Shown: positions 1 through 9,409, counted from the stretch's first letter. The stretch is 64,000 bases of DNA from Flammeovirgaceae bacterium 311 (GCA_000597885.1 CP004371.1:1116001-1180000), one strand, 5' to 3'. Translations and numbers: made by a program. The notes: generated by a model from the sequence alone, not told the origin.

Positions 1-1
1 C

Positions 2-184
2 AAGCTGATGTCGATTGTGGCACTGATCATTGCACCCCACATTTCAGTAGTAGATCATGAGCTCCGCTATGAGCAGGATCAGCAGGATGCCCACAGGATA
101 GAAGCGCCAGCCCCATTGGAAATTGAAACTGTAAAAGCAGAAGTGATAGAAGCTGTGGAGTCTATTGAGCCAATACAGCTCTAA
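2..184 (+). CDS. hppA: Membrane-bound pyrophosphatase, C-terminal fragment
   Basis: The gene enters from the left edge and only its last 60 codons are visible, ending at TAA 182-184. The visible start (KLMSIVALIIAP) matches the last transmembrane helix of H+/Na+-translocating pyrophosphatases, which in this family follows a conserved stretch ending NIL-KL. These enzymes couple pyrophosphate hydrolysis to ion export across the inner membrane. After the helix comes an acidic, Glu-rich tail of about 40 residues, longer than I would expect. No catalytic residues are in view, so the call rests on the terminal helix alone. A strong terminator follows. Confidence 0.6.
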   Translation, partial: KLMSIVALIIAPHISVVDHELRYEQDQQDAHRIEAPAPLEIETVKAEVIEAVESIEPIQL

Positions 185-207
185 GCAAAAACACACTTTA
201 CCAAAAA

Positions 208-232
208 GGCTTCCTCTCCGGAAGCCTTTTTT
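208..232 (+). terminator. Intrinsic terminator after hppA
   Basis: A 7-bp perfect GC-rich stem (GGCTTCC / GGAAGCC) has a 5-base loop and is followed by six T. Flanking A/T pairs lengthen the stem. It ends the pyrophosphatase transcript. Confidence 0.85.
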
Positions 233-314
233 ATTTCCGCTAATTTGCCAAAGCAGGCACACATGCAGCAGCTTCTGAAACAATGCGCTTTGGCCCGGGT
301 TTCATCATAAAAAC

Positions 315-1916
315 TTGAGACAGTTCGCCCATCTTTTTGCACAGCTCGATCAAACGAACAAAACCAACGCCAAGCTTGCCATCCTGAAGGAATACCTGGC
401 ACAGGCGCCTCCAAAAGATATTTTGTGGGCACTGGCGCTGTTTACAGGTAAACGCCCCAGAAGACCTGTAAACAGCAACCTGCTACGCTACTGGGCAGCA
501 GAGGCGGCAAGCCTGCCACTCTGGCTGTTTGAAGAAAGCTACCATGTGGTGGGAGACCTTTCCGAAACCATTGCACTCCTGTTGCCGCCCCCAGAGCAAC
601 AGCATGCAGAGTCCCTGGCCTACTGGATGGACTTTCTGAAAAAGCTGCACCCACTGGAAGAAGCTGATAAAAAAGCTGCCATTCTCGAAGCCTGGAATGG
701 GATGGAAAGGGGCGAACAATTTGTTTTTAACAAGCTGATGTCTGGTTCTTTTCGGATTGGCATCAGCCAAAACCTGATGGTACGGGCAATAGCAGAGGTC
801 CGTGAGATGGATCCTGCCGTGGCTGCTCACCGCCTGATGGGCAACTGGGAACCAGATACTGTTGATTTTGAAGATCTCTTCGGCGAAGAAGATGCCACAG
901 ACCGCTTAAGCAGACCCTACCCTTTTTACCTGGCCCACGCCCTGGAGGCAGCGCCCGATAGCTTGGGTGAACCCCGGGAGTGGCAGGCCGAATGGAAATG
1001 GGATGGCATCCGTTCGCAGCTGATCAACCGGCAGGGAGAGCTCTTTATCTGGTCGCGTGGCGAAGAGCTGGTCACGGATAAATACCCCGAGTTGGCAGCC
1101 CTGCAGCAGTACCTGCCTTACGACTGTGTAGTAGACGGAGAGATATTACCGGTAAAAGACGGTGCCGTTATGCCATTTGCAGCTCTGCAAACCCGCATTG
1201 GCCGTAAAACGGTGAGCCGTAAACAATTAATCGATACCCCTGTAAAAATCTATGCCTACGACCTGCTCGAGCTGGAGGGAGAAGACATCCGGCAATGGCC
1301 GCTGGAGAAACGCCGGCAGGCCCTGGAGCAGCTGGTAAAGCAAACCAGACAGCCAACGCTGCTGGAGCTTTCGGCTGTGATTGATTTTGAGGATTGGGAG
1401 CAATTAGTCCAGGCCCGTAATGACAGTCGCTCCCTGATGGCCGAAGGGCTTATGCTGAAAAGAAAAGATTCTGCTTTTGGAGTTGGCCGCAAGCGGGGCG
1501 ACTGGTGGAAATGGAAAATAGAACCGCTTACCATTGACGGGGTGCTGGTTTACGCTCAGAAAGGCAGCGGCCGCAGGGCCGATCTGTATACTGATTATAC
1601 CTTCGCCGTTTGGGATGAAGATGAAAAGCAGCTGGTACCCTTTGCAAAAGCCTATTCGGGTTTAAGCGATGCTGAAATCCGACGGGTAGATAATTTTGTA
1701 AAAAGAAATACAAAGGAGCGTTTCGGGCCCGTACGCACTGTGAATCCGGAGCTGGTTTTTGAAATAGCTTTCGAAGGCATTCAGCAAAGCAATCGCCATA
1801 AATCAGGTGTAGCCATTCGCTTCCCCAGAATATTACGCTGGCGGCACGATAAAAAACCTGCAGATGCCAATACACTGAAAGATTTGCAGGAAATGTTAAC
1901 AGTTTACGGCAGCTGA
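315..1916 (+). CDS. ATP-dependent DNA ligase of the ligase/Lhr/PdeM repair cluster
   Basis: Seals DNA nicks using ATP through an enzyme-adenylate intermediate. The 533-residue protein has an N-terminal DNA-binding domain (about 1-200), then the adenylation domain with motif I EWKWDGIR, placing the nucleophile at Lys228, and a C-terminal OB domain starting near the DWWKWK motif. The length and the N-terminal opening (RQFAHLFAQLDQT-N-K) fit the bacterial ligase family linked to DNA-damage response and encoded with an Lhr-type helicase. It starts at TTG 315; no better in-frame ATG precedes the conserved opening. The helicase gene begins 17 bases downstream, so the two are probably cotranscribed. 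Confidence 0.93.
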   Translation: MRQFAHLFAQLDQTNKTNAKLAILKEYLAQAPPKDILWALALFTGKRPRRPVNSNLLRYWAAEAASLPLWLFEESYHVVGDLSETIALLLPPPEQQHAESLAYWMDFLKKLHPLEEADKKAAILEAWNGMERGEQFVFNKLMSGSFRIGISQNLMVRAIAEVREMDPAVAAHRLMGNWEPDTVDFEDLFGEEDATDRLSRPYPFYLAHALEAAPDSLGEPREWQAEWKWDGIRSQLINRQGELFIWSRGEELVTDKYPELAALQQYLPYDCVVDGEILPVKDGAVMPFAALQTRIGRKTVSRKQLIDTPVKIYAYDLLELEGEDIRQWPLEKRRQALEQLVKQTRQPTLLELSAVIDFEDWEQLVQARNDSRSLMAEGLMLKRKDSAFGVGRKRGDWWKWKIEPLTIDGVLVYAQKGSGRRADLYTDYTFAVWDEDEKQLVPFAKAYSGLSDAEIRRVDNFVKRNTKERFGPVRTVNPELVFEIAFEGIQQSNRHKSGVAIRFPRILRWRHDKKPADANTLKDLQEMLTVYGS

Positions 1917-1933
1917 TACCACTAAGGAAAACC

Positions 1934-4435
1934 TTGAAAGCCAAAATTCACAGCAATAGCACACCTGATCTGTCTGCAGCACAAACCTGGTTCAGGAGCC
2001 GGGGCTGGGAACCTTTTCCTTTCCAGGAGGAGGTATGGCAGGCGTATCTGGAAGGCCACAGCGGCCTGCTCAACGCTCCCACCGGCAGTGGCAAAACCTA
2101 CGCCTTATGGTGGGCACTGCTGCTGGAGTGGATACAGGAAAACCCCGACAGCTGGCAAACCAAACGGCCCGGCGGACTGCAGCTGGTTTGGATTACCCCC
2201 CTGCGGGCCCTTGCCCGCGATCTGCAGCTGGCCATGCAGCAGGTGGTAGATGAACTGGGTATGAGCTGGAAGGTTTCACTGCGCACAGGCGATACCAGCA
2301 GCAGCGAACGCCAGAAGCAGCTCCGCAGCAGTCCGGAATGCATTATTACCACCCCCGAAAGCCTGCACCTGCTCCTGAGCCAGAAAACCAGCAGCCAGCT
2401 GTTCAGGCGCTTTCGCTGCCTGGTGGTAGATGAGTGGCATGAGCTGCTGGGCAGTAAACGGGGTGTACAAACCGAGCTTGCCATTACACGCCTGCGCCAG
2501 ATCAACACTTTGCAGCCCAAAACCTGGGGAATTAGTGCAACCATCGGCAACCTGCAGGAAGCCATGGAGATCCTGGTGGGGCAGGAAGAGGCGCAGCTGG
2601 CACGGCTGGTAAGAGCCCAGGTAGATAAAAAGATCGAGATTGCCTCCATCATTCCAGATGAAGTTGATGCCCTGCCCTGGGCCGGATACATGGGCTTGAA
2701 GCTGCTTCCCTATATTTTGCCCATTGTTGAAAACAGCACCTCTACCCTGCTCTTTACCAACACCCGTGCCCAGACAGAGCTCTGGTATCAGAAGTTAATG
2801 GAATTTGCGCCACAACTGGCGGGGCTGGTGGCACTGCACCATGGCTCTCTGGACCGCGAGGTGCGCGACTGGGTGGAAGATGCCCTGCACGGGGGCCGGT
2901 TAAAACTTGTAATCTGTACCTCCAGCCTTGATCTTGGGGTTGATTTTAAGCCTGTAGAAACTGTGATCCAGGTAGGCAGCCCCAAAGGCATAGCACGCTT
3001 TATGCAGCGCGCGGGCCGCAGTGGCCATCAGCCTGGTGCAGTCAGCAAAATTTATTTTCTGCCTACCAATGGCCTGGAGCTGCTGGAGGCTGCTGCGCTG
3101 AAAAAAGCCCTGGCAGCTGGCAGCTGCGAAAGCCGGGTGCCTCTGCAAAAACCCATGGATGTACTGGTGCAATACCTGGTGACCATGGCTGTGGGAGAAG
3201 GTTTTCAGGAAAAGGAGCTGTACAAAGAGGTGAAGAGGAGCTGGAGCTACAGCAGCTTAAATGAAGAAGAATGGCAGTGGGCGCTGGAGTTTGTAAGCAG
3301 CGGAGGCAGTACCCTCGATCAGTACGAAGAATTTAACAAAGTAGCAAAAGACGAGGAAGGCTATTATAGGGTGCCCAGCAAACGCATTGCCCTAAGACAC
3401 CGGCTTTCCATGGGCACTATAGTGAGTGACCCTACCCTGCGGATAAAATTTATAGGAGGTGGTTATATTGGCCAGATCGAGGAGAGCTTTATTTCGCGCC
3501 TGAAGCGCGGCGATGTATTCTGGTTTGCAGGCCGTGCCCTTCAGTTCGAGCAGATCAAGGACATGACGGTGCTGGTACGACGCAGCAAGAGCAAAAAAGG
3601 CGTGGTACCGCGCTGGTCGGGCAGCCGCCTTTCCGTATCCTCTGCCATGAGCAGCCTGATCAGGGAAGTAGTGTCAGAGGCAGCTAACGGCCAGAACACA
3701 GAACCGGAAGTGATGGCCACTGAACCCATCCTGGGGCTGCAGAGCAGGCTATCTGCCATCCCCCAGCTGCACCAGCTCCTCATAGAAAGTTTCAGGAGTC
3801 CCGATGGTTATCATGCTGTTTTCTATCCCTTCGAGGGCAGGAATGTACATGAGCTGCTGGCTGCCCTGATCGCCTACAGGATCAGCCGGCTACAGCCTAT
3901 TTCCTTTAGCCTGGCCATGAACGATTACGGCTTTGAACTACTCTCCTACACGCCCATTCCACTGGAAGAAGCACTTGCTGAAGATCTTTTTACTGCTGAA
4001 AATCTGCTGGATGATATCCATGAAAGTATAAATAGTACTGAGATGTCCCGTCGCAGGTTCAGGGAAATAGCCTCCATTGCCGGGCTGGTCTTTACCGGAT
4101 ATCCGGGTAAGCCCGTCTCCAACAGGCACCTGCAGGCAAACAGCAGTATTATTTACGATGTGCTGAAGGAGTACGACCCCGAAAACCTGCTTTTACAGCA
4201 GGCAAGCCGGGAGGTACTGCAGCTGCAGCTGGAGCAGGACCGTTTTTTACAGGCACTGCAGCGCATCAACTCCCAGGAAATCGTGTTCCTGCACCCGGCT
4301 CGTCCTACTCCTTTTGCCTTTCCAATCATGGTAGACCGGCTTAGGGAACACATCAGCAGCGAAGACCTGGAAAGCCGCATTGCCAAAATGCAGCTTCAGC
4401 TGGAGCAATGGGCTAGTAAACAGGGGTTCTTATAA
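1934..4435 (+). CDS. Ligase-associated DEXH-box DNA helicase (Lhr-core type)
   Basis: Superfamily 2 ATP-dependent DNA translocase of 833 residues. Walker A APTGSGKT is at 48-55 and the DEWH box at 166-169; the SAT motif (GISATIGN) and the arginine-finger region (MQRAGRSGHQPG) follow, then the winged-helix and Lhr-specific C-terminal domains. Full length for the Lhr-core family. The start is TTG 1934 with an AAGGA-like ribosome site at 1924-1928. In other bacteria this helicase is encoded with an ATP-dependent ligase, a metallophosphoesterase and an exonuclease as a DNA repair operon; ligase and phosphoesterase are both nearby here. A bidirectional terminator follows. Confidence 0.93.
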   Translation: MKAKIHSNSTPDLSAAQTWFRSRGWEPFPFQEEVWQAYLEGHSGLLNAPTGSGKTYALWWALLLEWIQENPDSWQTKRPGGLQLVWITPLRALARDLQLAMQQVVDELGMSWKVSLRTGDTSSSERQKQLRSSPECIITTPESLHLLLSQKTSSQLFRRFRCLVVDEWHELLGSKRGVQTELAITRLRQINTLQPKTWGISATIGNLQEAMEILVGQEEAQLARLVRAQVDKKIEIASIIPDEVDALPWAGYMGLKLLPYILPIVENSTSTLLFTNTRAQTELWYQKLMEFAPQLAGLVALHHGSLDREVRDWVEDALHGGRLKLVICTSSLDLGVDFKPVETVIQVGSPKGIARFMQRAGRSGHQPGAVSKIYFLPTNGLELLEAAALKKALAAGSCESRVPLQKPMDVLVQYLVTMAVGEGFQEKELYKEVKRSWSYSSLNEEEWQWALEFVSSGGSTLDQYEEFNKVAKDEEGYYRVPSKRIALRHRLSMGTIVSDPTLRIKFIGGGYIGQIEESFISRLKRGDVFWFAGRALQFEQIKDMTVLVRRSKSKKGVVPRWSGSRLSVSSAMSSLIREVVSEAANGQNTEPEVMATEPILGLQSRLSAIPQLHQLLIESFRSPDGYHAVFYPFEGRNVHELLAALIAYRISRLQPISFSLAMNDYGFELLSYTPIPLEEALAEDLFTAENLLDDIHESINSTEMSRRRFREIASIAGLVFTGYPGKPVSNRHLQANSSIIYDVLKEYDPENLLLQQASREVLQLQLEQDRFLQALQRINSQEIVFLHPARPTPFAFPIMVDRLREHISSEDLESRIAKMQLQLEQWASKQGFL

Positions 4436-4438
4436 AGC

Positions 4439-4465
4439 AAAAAAGCGGCTGTATGCCGCTTTTTT
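4439..4465 (+). terminator. Bidirectional terminator between helicase and DUF2147 genes
   Basis: AAAAGCGGC (4441-4449) pairs with GCCGCTTTT (4455-4463) around a 5-base loop. There is a T-run on the plus side and an A-run on the other, so it can end both convergent transcripts. Confidence 0.85.
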
Positions 4466-4485
4466 GCTCAATGTTTTAGTATAAA

Positions 4486-4935
4486 TTATTTCGCCCTGGT
4501 CCAGGTAGAGGTACGGCCAATCAGCGATATGCCTACATAGCCACGCAAATCCAGCTTATCTTTTCCTACCAGCTTGGCATTAGCTGAATACGTTTTGCCA
4601 CTCTTGGGGTCGTAGATCTCACCATCCTCAAATTCACCGTCTTCATCATATTCCAGTCCTTTCAGAATCACCAGGCCCATCAGCGGACGGTTGCGGAGTT
4701 TTGCATCCGGGTTATCTTTGTCTACCCTTGGCTTTCCCTGATCATCGTTAGGGGTTTCCAGGTGGATAATTTTTCCAAAATATTTGTTGCCATTTTTGTA
4801 GACTTCGATCTTGGAGGTTTTTTCAGCATTCCACCAAGTTCCTAAAATGTCATCAGCCCTGTTTTGTGCCTGGGCAGTAAGTCCAGCCAGCAGCATTACT
4901 GCTACTACAGCCAACGTTTTCATCATGTTCTTCAT
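4486..4935 (-). CDS. Secreted DUF2147 family protein
   Basis: A 149-residue exported protein with a cleavable signal peptide (hydrophobic residues 7-20, cut after AQA) followed by one DUF2147 domain. Typical family features are visible: an opening D-I-LG-W near residue 30, the GKI-x-L strand, and a closing segment with GYVG and a W near the end. DUF2147 proteins are small periplasmic beta-structured proteins of unproven function, some stress-related. The gene faces the repair genes convergently and sits between the helicase and pdeM, breaking that cluster. Confidence 0.85.
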   Translation of the reverse strand: MKNMMKTLAVVAVMLLAGLTAQAQNRADDILGTWWNAEKTSKIEVYKNGNKYFGKIIHLETPNDDQGKPRVDKDNPDAKLRNRPLMGLVILKGLEYDEDGEFEDGEIYDPKSGKTYSANAKLVGKDKLDLRGYVGISLIGRTSTWTRAK

Positions 4936-5065
4936 TCGGGGATATTGATTAGAGTAGTAAAATAAGAATTAATATACATACTACAAATACCAGTCCAGTT
5001 TAGGCTGATATATACCTACGCTAACGAACCCGTTTTTCTCCAGTATTGTTCAATACAGAACAGCC

Positions 5066-5740
5066 ATGAACCAGCAGCCCCTTACCGATACCATTCATAC
5101 GATTGCCGGACAGGAATTAGTATTACTACCTGAAAAGGCTATTTTCTGGACAGAGAAAAAAATATTACTGATAGCAGACCTGCATTTAGGCAAAGCCGCT
5201 CACTTCAGAAAAGCCGGAATCCCTATTTCAGGAAAAATACATCAGCATGATCTCCATACCCTTGAAGTTTTATTGCAGCAATGGCAACCGCTGCAGGTAA
5301 TATTTCTTGGAGATTTGTTCCACAGCAGCTATAACCAGGAGTGGGAGAAGCTGGAATCCTGGATGGAGGAGCAAAAAAATATTTGTTTCACCCTCATCAA
5401 AGGTAACCACGATGTGCTGCCGCAACAGGTTTATACCGGGAGCTGCCTGGAGGTGGTTGAAGAAAAAATGGAAATTTTCCCATTTTTACTTACCCACCAC
5501 CCCCCCACTGAAGATGGCGGCACAAGCAGCCTGTACCGACTGTGCGGGCATGTACACCCTGCTGTGCAGCTATCCGGGGCCGGGCGGCAACAGCTTAGTC
5601 TCCCCTGTTTTTACTTTGGCTTACATTGCGGCATACTGCCAGCTTTTGGAAAATTCACAGGATTTTACAAAATTAAGCCTAAGGCAGGCGAGCGGGTATA
5701 TGGTGTTTTACCGGAACGTGTTATACCTTTGGGCACATAG
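5066..5740 (+). CDS. pdeM: Ligase-associated DNA damage response endonuclease PdeM
   Basis: Calcineurin-like metallophosphoesterase of 224 residues. The dinuclear metal-site motifs are present in order: DLH (38-40), GD (82-83), GNHD (113-116), HH (144-145) and GHVH (161-164). Family members act as Mn-dependent phosphodiesterases or endonucleases and are encoded with the ATP-dependent ligase and Lhr helicase. Here the gene is on the same strand as those two but separated by the convergent DUF2147 gene, so it probably has its own promoter in 4936-5065. The ATG at 5066 precedes the conserved start of the domain. Confidence 0.9.
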   Translation: MNQQPLTDTIHTIAGQELVLLPEKAIFWTEKKILLIADLHLGKAAHFRKAGIPISGKIHQHDLHTLEVLLQQWQPLQVIFLGDLFHSSYNQEWEKLESWMEEQKNICFTLIKGNHDVLPQQVYTGSCLEVVEEKMEIFPFLLTHHPPTEDGGTSSLYRLCGHVHPAVQLSGAGRQQLSLPCFYFGLHCGILPAFGKFTGFYKIKPKAGERVYGVLPERVIPLGT

Positions 5741-5843
5741 TTGCCGGAACCCTTTAAAACCTCATGTAGGTTTTTATTGATAATTTTTAGAATTGGTTGG
5801 TTACTTCTGCAGAACAAATCGTATAAACACAGTAGCGAGCTAG

Positions 5844-6383
5844 ATGAAAGACAGCGAGGTTCTGGAGCGTATTGCCCGCGGCGATGAAAAAGCGTTAGAT
5901 TTTCTTTATAAGAAACACTATCGCATGATGACGCATATGGTCATTACTCATGGCGGCGGCGAGCAGGAGGCCAAAGATGTTTTTCAGGATGCCCTTATCG
6001 TTTTCTGGCAAAAAGCTGCCAGTGGAAATCTTGTACTAACTTCTAAAATCAGTACGTATCTCTACAGTATTTGCCAAAACCTTTGGCGCAAGGAATTCGA
6101 GCGTAAAAGCAAACTTGTGCACGAAGCCAAAGACAGCGAAGAATACATGGGGGAAGACAGCAAAGAGCGCGTTCAGATTATCAGGAAGTGTGTTGCAGAA
6201 TTGGGATCTACCTGCCGCAATGTTTTAACCTATTATTATTTTGACGGTTTGTCTATGGAACTCATAGCTGAAAAGTTAGGGTTTGCAAACACAGATACCG
6301 CCAAAACAAAAAAATATAAGTGTAAGAAGAAGCTCGATGAGCTTGTACGCAGCAAGTACAGCAAAAGCGACTTCATGGATTAG
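5844..6383 (+). CDS. RNA polymerase sigma factor, ECF (sigma-70 family)
   Basis: A 179-residue sigma factor with region 2 (about 10-85, including the DVFQDALIVFW core-binding motif) and region 4 (about 115-170) carrying the -35-binding helix-turn-helix with the LS-MELIAEKLGF motif. It directs core polymerase to a specific set of promoters. Only 2 bases separate its stop from the next gene, which encodes a membrane protein with the layout of an anti-sigma factor, a typical ECF pair. Targets cannot be told from sequence. Confidence 0.9.
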   Translation: MKDSEVLERIARGDEKALDFLYKKHYRMMTHMVITHGGGEQEAKDVFQDALIVFWQKAASGNLVLTSKISTYLYSICQNLWRKEFERKSKLVHEAKDSEEYMGEDSKERVQIIRKCVAELGSTCRNVLTYYYFDGLSMELIAEKLGFANTDTAKTKKYKCKKKLDELVRSKYSKSDFMD

Positions 6384-6385
6384 CA

Positions 6386-7360
6386 ATGATCGGAAACTCA
6401 CACCATAACGACCACCTGGATAATTACCTGCTGGGTAAACTTTCTGCCGATGAAAAGGCAGCAATGGATGCCAGGCTGGCTGCCGACAGCCAGCTACAGG
6501 AAGATATGCTCTTTCAGCAGGATATTGTACATGCGCTGCAGGATGAGCGCCGGATGGAGCTTAAAAACAGGCTGAACAACATAGAAGTAGGTGCCGGGGG
6601 CTTTAGCACTGCCGTTGGCCTTAAGATTGCCGCAGGTGTTGCACTGGTAGGCCTGATGGGTACAGCTGTTTATTTCTTAAGCAGCAGCGAAACAGAAGCG
6701 CCATCAGAATTACCGGTAGGCATTATAGATTTCTCTGATACAGATAATCTTTACACCTACTCCATACCTGAAAAACCGGCGGCCAAAGCAAACCCGGCAG
6801 TAGAAACACTGGAGATTACCCAGGCACAACTGCAAAAAACAGCGCCCGCCACTGCCTCTGTTGCAGCCCGTGACGCACAGCCAAAAACTGCACTGCCAGA
6901 AAAAGCCGTGCTACCGGAAAGTACCAGCAGGGCTGTGAAAGCAGAAAACCAGCTAAACATCCAGGTACAAAAACCGCAGGTAGTTACCGACTTTAAAGAA
7001 AATGAGGTAAATGCAAGCAGCCATTTGCCGGAAGCCCCGGTAGATGCCATGGCCCGTAACAGGCAATTCTCTACCCAGAGCATTGAAGTGACTGCCCAGC
7101 TGCACGAAAAATATGATTTCCACTACCAGTTCTACGACAACAAGCTGTTCATCTTCGGAGATTTCAAAAGCAAGCCTTATGAAATTCTTGAGATTAACAC
7201 CGAAGGCTCCAGGGTTTATTACCTTTTCTTTGAGAATAACTACTACGGTCTGAAGAATAATCAGCAAAAGCTGGTGCGGCTAAAGAAAATTACAAACGAC
7301 AATCTGGTCAGGGAACTGGAGATTACACGTAATCAAAAGACAAACCCACAGCATCGTTAA
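6386..7360 (+). CDS. Probable membrane-anchored anti-sigma factor
   Basis: A 324-residue protein encoded 2 bases after the sigma factor. The N-terminal 75 residues are cytoplasmic-type and open with HLDNYLLGKLSADEKAAMDA, the usual start of Bacteroidota anti-sigma and oligomerisation domains. A single membrane helix lies at about 80-100. After it come a low-complexity Ala/Pro/Glu/Thr-rich segment and a C-terminal folded domain from about residue 230 rich in aromatic and charged residues. No zinc-binding HxxxCxxC motif is present. The regulatory role is inferred from position and topology. Confidence 0.65.
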   Translation: MIGNSHHNDHLDNYLLGKLSADEKAAMDARLAADSQLQEDMLFQQDIVHALQDERRMELKNRLNNIEVGAGGFSTAVGLKIAAGVALVGLMGTAVYFLSSSETEAPSELPVGIIDFSDTDNLYTYSIPEKPAAKANPAVETLEITQAQLQKTAPATASVAARDAQPKTALPEKAVLPESTSRAVKAENQLNIQVQKPQVVTDFKENEVNASSHLPEAPVDAMARNRQFSTQSIEVTAQLHEKYDFHYQFYDNKLFIFGDFKSKPYEILEINTEGSRVYYLFFENNYYGLKNNQQKLVRLKKITNDNLVRELEITRNQKTNPQHR

Positions 7361-7451
7361 AGATAAAGAACAGCCGGTCCACAGCCTGCTGTTTTTCTTT
7401 TTGCAGCCAAAGCGTTAATTTGCCTGCCAAATAATTCTTATAGCTGGCAAT

Positions 7452-8351
7452 ATGGCCGAATCAGCGAAACCCAGAAAAATCCGCAAAAAAAAGCTTGGCA
7501 GCTATCCCTTCGCCAGTGTGATCTTCAGCATCAGTATGGCGCTCTTTGTGCTGGGCTTGTTTGCGCTGCTCCTGCTGCATGCCAACCGCCTGCAGGATAT
7601 GATACAGGAAAACCTGGAGGTACAGGTTTTCCTTGACAGAGACCTCTCCGAAGCAAACCGCATCAAGATCAGCAAAACGCTGGCAGCAAAGAGATATACT
7701 GCTGCTAAAGACAACAAGGCACAAATACAATACATCAGCAAAGAAGAAGCTGCCGAAAGCTTCCTGGATAATCCCGAGGAAGAAATTGCCCTGCTGGGCG
7801 ATAACCCTCTGCGTGATTCCTATGTCATGAAACTAAAACCAGACTACTACCAGGCCGACAGCCTGGAGATGATCAAGGCTGATATTCAAAATCTTTCAGG
7901 TATTTTTGAGGTAACCTATGTGAAGAGCCTGGTGGAATCAGTAAACGAGAACCTGGCTAAAATTGGCCTGATCCTGCTGGGGTTTGCTGCCCTGCTGCTG
8001 ATTGTAGTGATTGTACTGATCAACAATACTATTAAACTTGCCCTGTTTTCTCAGCGCTTCCTGATCCGAAGCATGCAATTAGTAGGGGCCACCAGCCGTT
8101 TTATCCGTAAACCTTTTTTAACAAGGGCTTTTTTACATGGTGTTTTTGCGGGTGTCGTAGCCTCTGCCCTGCTGTATGTGCTGATGCAATGGGCCTACAC
8201 CCGCATAGATGACCTGCAGTTACTGGCAGACTGGCGCAACTCCATTATTGTGTTTGCCATATTGATTGTAGCCGGCGGATTTGTAGGCTGGTACAGCACC
8301 TGGAGAGCCATGAATAAATACTTGAGACTATCGCTTGATGAATTATACTGA
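7452..8351 (+). CDS. ftsX: Cell division ABC-type permease FtsX
   Basis: A 299-residue inner-membrane protein with the FtsX layout: cytoplasmic basic N-terminus, TM1 (about 24-45), a large extracytoplasmic domain (about 47-165, opening ENLEVQVFLDRD), then three closely spaced helices in the C-terminal permease part. FtsX works with the ATPase FtsE to activate peptidoglycan hydrolases at division; ftsE is not adjacent, which is common in this phylum. The DUF3098 gene starts one base after its stop, so the pair is translationally close. Confidence 0.92.
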   Translation: MAESAKPRKIRKKKLGSYPFASVIFSISMALFVLGLFALLLLHANRLQDMIQENLEVQVFLDRDLSEANRIKISKTLAAKRYTAAKDNKAQIQYISKEEAAESFLDNPEEEIALLGDNPLRDSYVMKLKPDYYQADSLEMIKADIQNLSGIFEVTYVKSLVESVNENLAKIGLILLGFAALLLIVVIVLINNTIKLALFSQRFLIRSMQLVGATSRFIRKPFLTRAFLHGVFAGVVASALLYVLMQWAYTRIDDLQLLADWRNSIIVFAILIVAGGFVGWYSTWRAMNKYLRLSLDELY

Positions 8352-8352
8352 T

Positions 8353-8577
8353 ATGGAAAACAACAATCAATTTATGCCTTTCAAAAGAGGCAACTATGTG
8401 TTGATGCTGATAGGTATCCTGATCCTGATCATCGGATTTGTAATCATGAGCATGGACAGCGAGCCACATGGCTTTGGCTTTTTGGGCATTACGCTGGGTC
8501 CGATTGTAGTAATGGCAGGTTTCATTTTTGAGATTTACGCCATTCTGTATAATCCAAAGAAGGAAACCCGGGCCTAA
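8353..8577 (+). CDS. Small DUF3098 membrane protein
   Basis: A 74-residue protein with two hydrophobic helices (about 15-33 and 45-65) matching DUF3098, a Bacteroidota family usually found just after ftsX. Function unknown; location suggests an envelope or division role. I place the start at ATG 8353, directly after the ftsX stop, rather than an upstream in-frame codon inside ftsX. In relatives uppP commonly follows; here the next gene is truB. Confidence 0.85.
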   Translation: MENNNQFMPFKRGNYVLMLIGILILIIGFVIMSMDSEPHGFGFLGITLGPIVVMAGFIFEIYAILYNPKKETRA

Positions 8578-8713
8578 GCTATTGATCAGGAAACCAGATC
8601 TGCCTGCTGTTAACCTGATTTCCGGCTATAATTTTTATCAATCTAATACCATTCAACACCGGGCCTGGCTGTAATAAGATACCGGTGTTTATTTTTATTA
8701 GCTACCTCTCAGC

Positions 8714-9409
8714 ATGAGGAAATCCGAATACAATTTCGCCGAAGGTGAAGTACTGCTCCTGGATAAACCCTATCACTGGACATCCTTTGATGTGGTGAAC
8801 AAACTCCGCGGGGGCTTGAAAATGAAAAAGATCGGGCATGCCGGCACCCTGGATCCGCTGGCAACCGGGCTCCTGATTATCTGTACCGGTAAAATGACCA
8901 GGCAGATCGATCACTTTCAGGGGTGGGAGAAAGAATATACCGGTACCTTTATACTGGGAAAAACCACCCCCTCCTACGACCTGGAAACAGAGTTTGACAG
9001 CGAATCTCCCTACGCACATATCACAGAAGAAGCCGTAAAAGAAGCTGCAAAAGGGCTTACTGGTCCGCTTTCTCAAATTCCGCCCGCACACTCTGCCATC
9101 AAAGTGGGTGGCCAGCGGGCTTATAAAAAAGCACGGGCCGGCAAAGAAATCATCATGGAACCCCGCGCAGTGGAAGTTCACACTTTTGAAATTACCGCTT
9201 TCTCCCCGCCCGAGGTCCATTTCAGAATTGTATGCTCCAAAGGCACATACATCCGCAGCCTTGCCAGAGACCTGGGAGAGCAGCTGGGCACCGGTGCTTA
9301 CCTGGCGGCACTACGGCGCACCCGCATAGGCGAAAAACATGTAGACGATGCCATAGATCCCCTGGTATTGATGGAACACATTAAAGCGCTCGCCAATGAG
9401 AATATATGA
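8714..9409 (+). CDS. truB: tRNA pseudouridine(55) synthase TruB
   Basis: Converts U55 in the T-loop of tRNAs to pseudouridine. The 231-residue protein carries the catalytic motif [11 protein letters not shown] with Asp47, the RNA-binding YTG and [12 protein letters not shown] motifs, and the C-terminal [15 protein letters not shown] motif. It lacks a separate PUA domain, as is common for short TruB proteins. Its end overlaps ribF by 14 bases, indicating coupled translation. Confidence 0.95.
   Translation: MRKSEYNFAEGEVLLLDKPYHWTSFDVVNKLRGGLKMKKIGHAGTLDPLATGLLIICTGKMTRQIDHFQGWEKEYTGTFILGKTTPSYDLETEFDSESPYAHITEEAVKEAAKGLTGPLSQIPPAHSAIKVGGQRAYKKARAGKEIIMEPRAVEVHTFEITAFSPPEVHFRIVCSKGTYIRSLARDLGEQLGTGAYLAALRRTRIGEKHVDDAIDPLVLMEHIKALANENI

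Noticed and set aside
2098-2691. Open frame of 197 codons opposite the Lhr helicase gene
   Set aside because: Ser/Arg/Cys-rich product typical of antisense reading of a GC-rich gene; the helicase frame has clear motifs.
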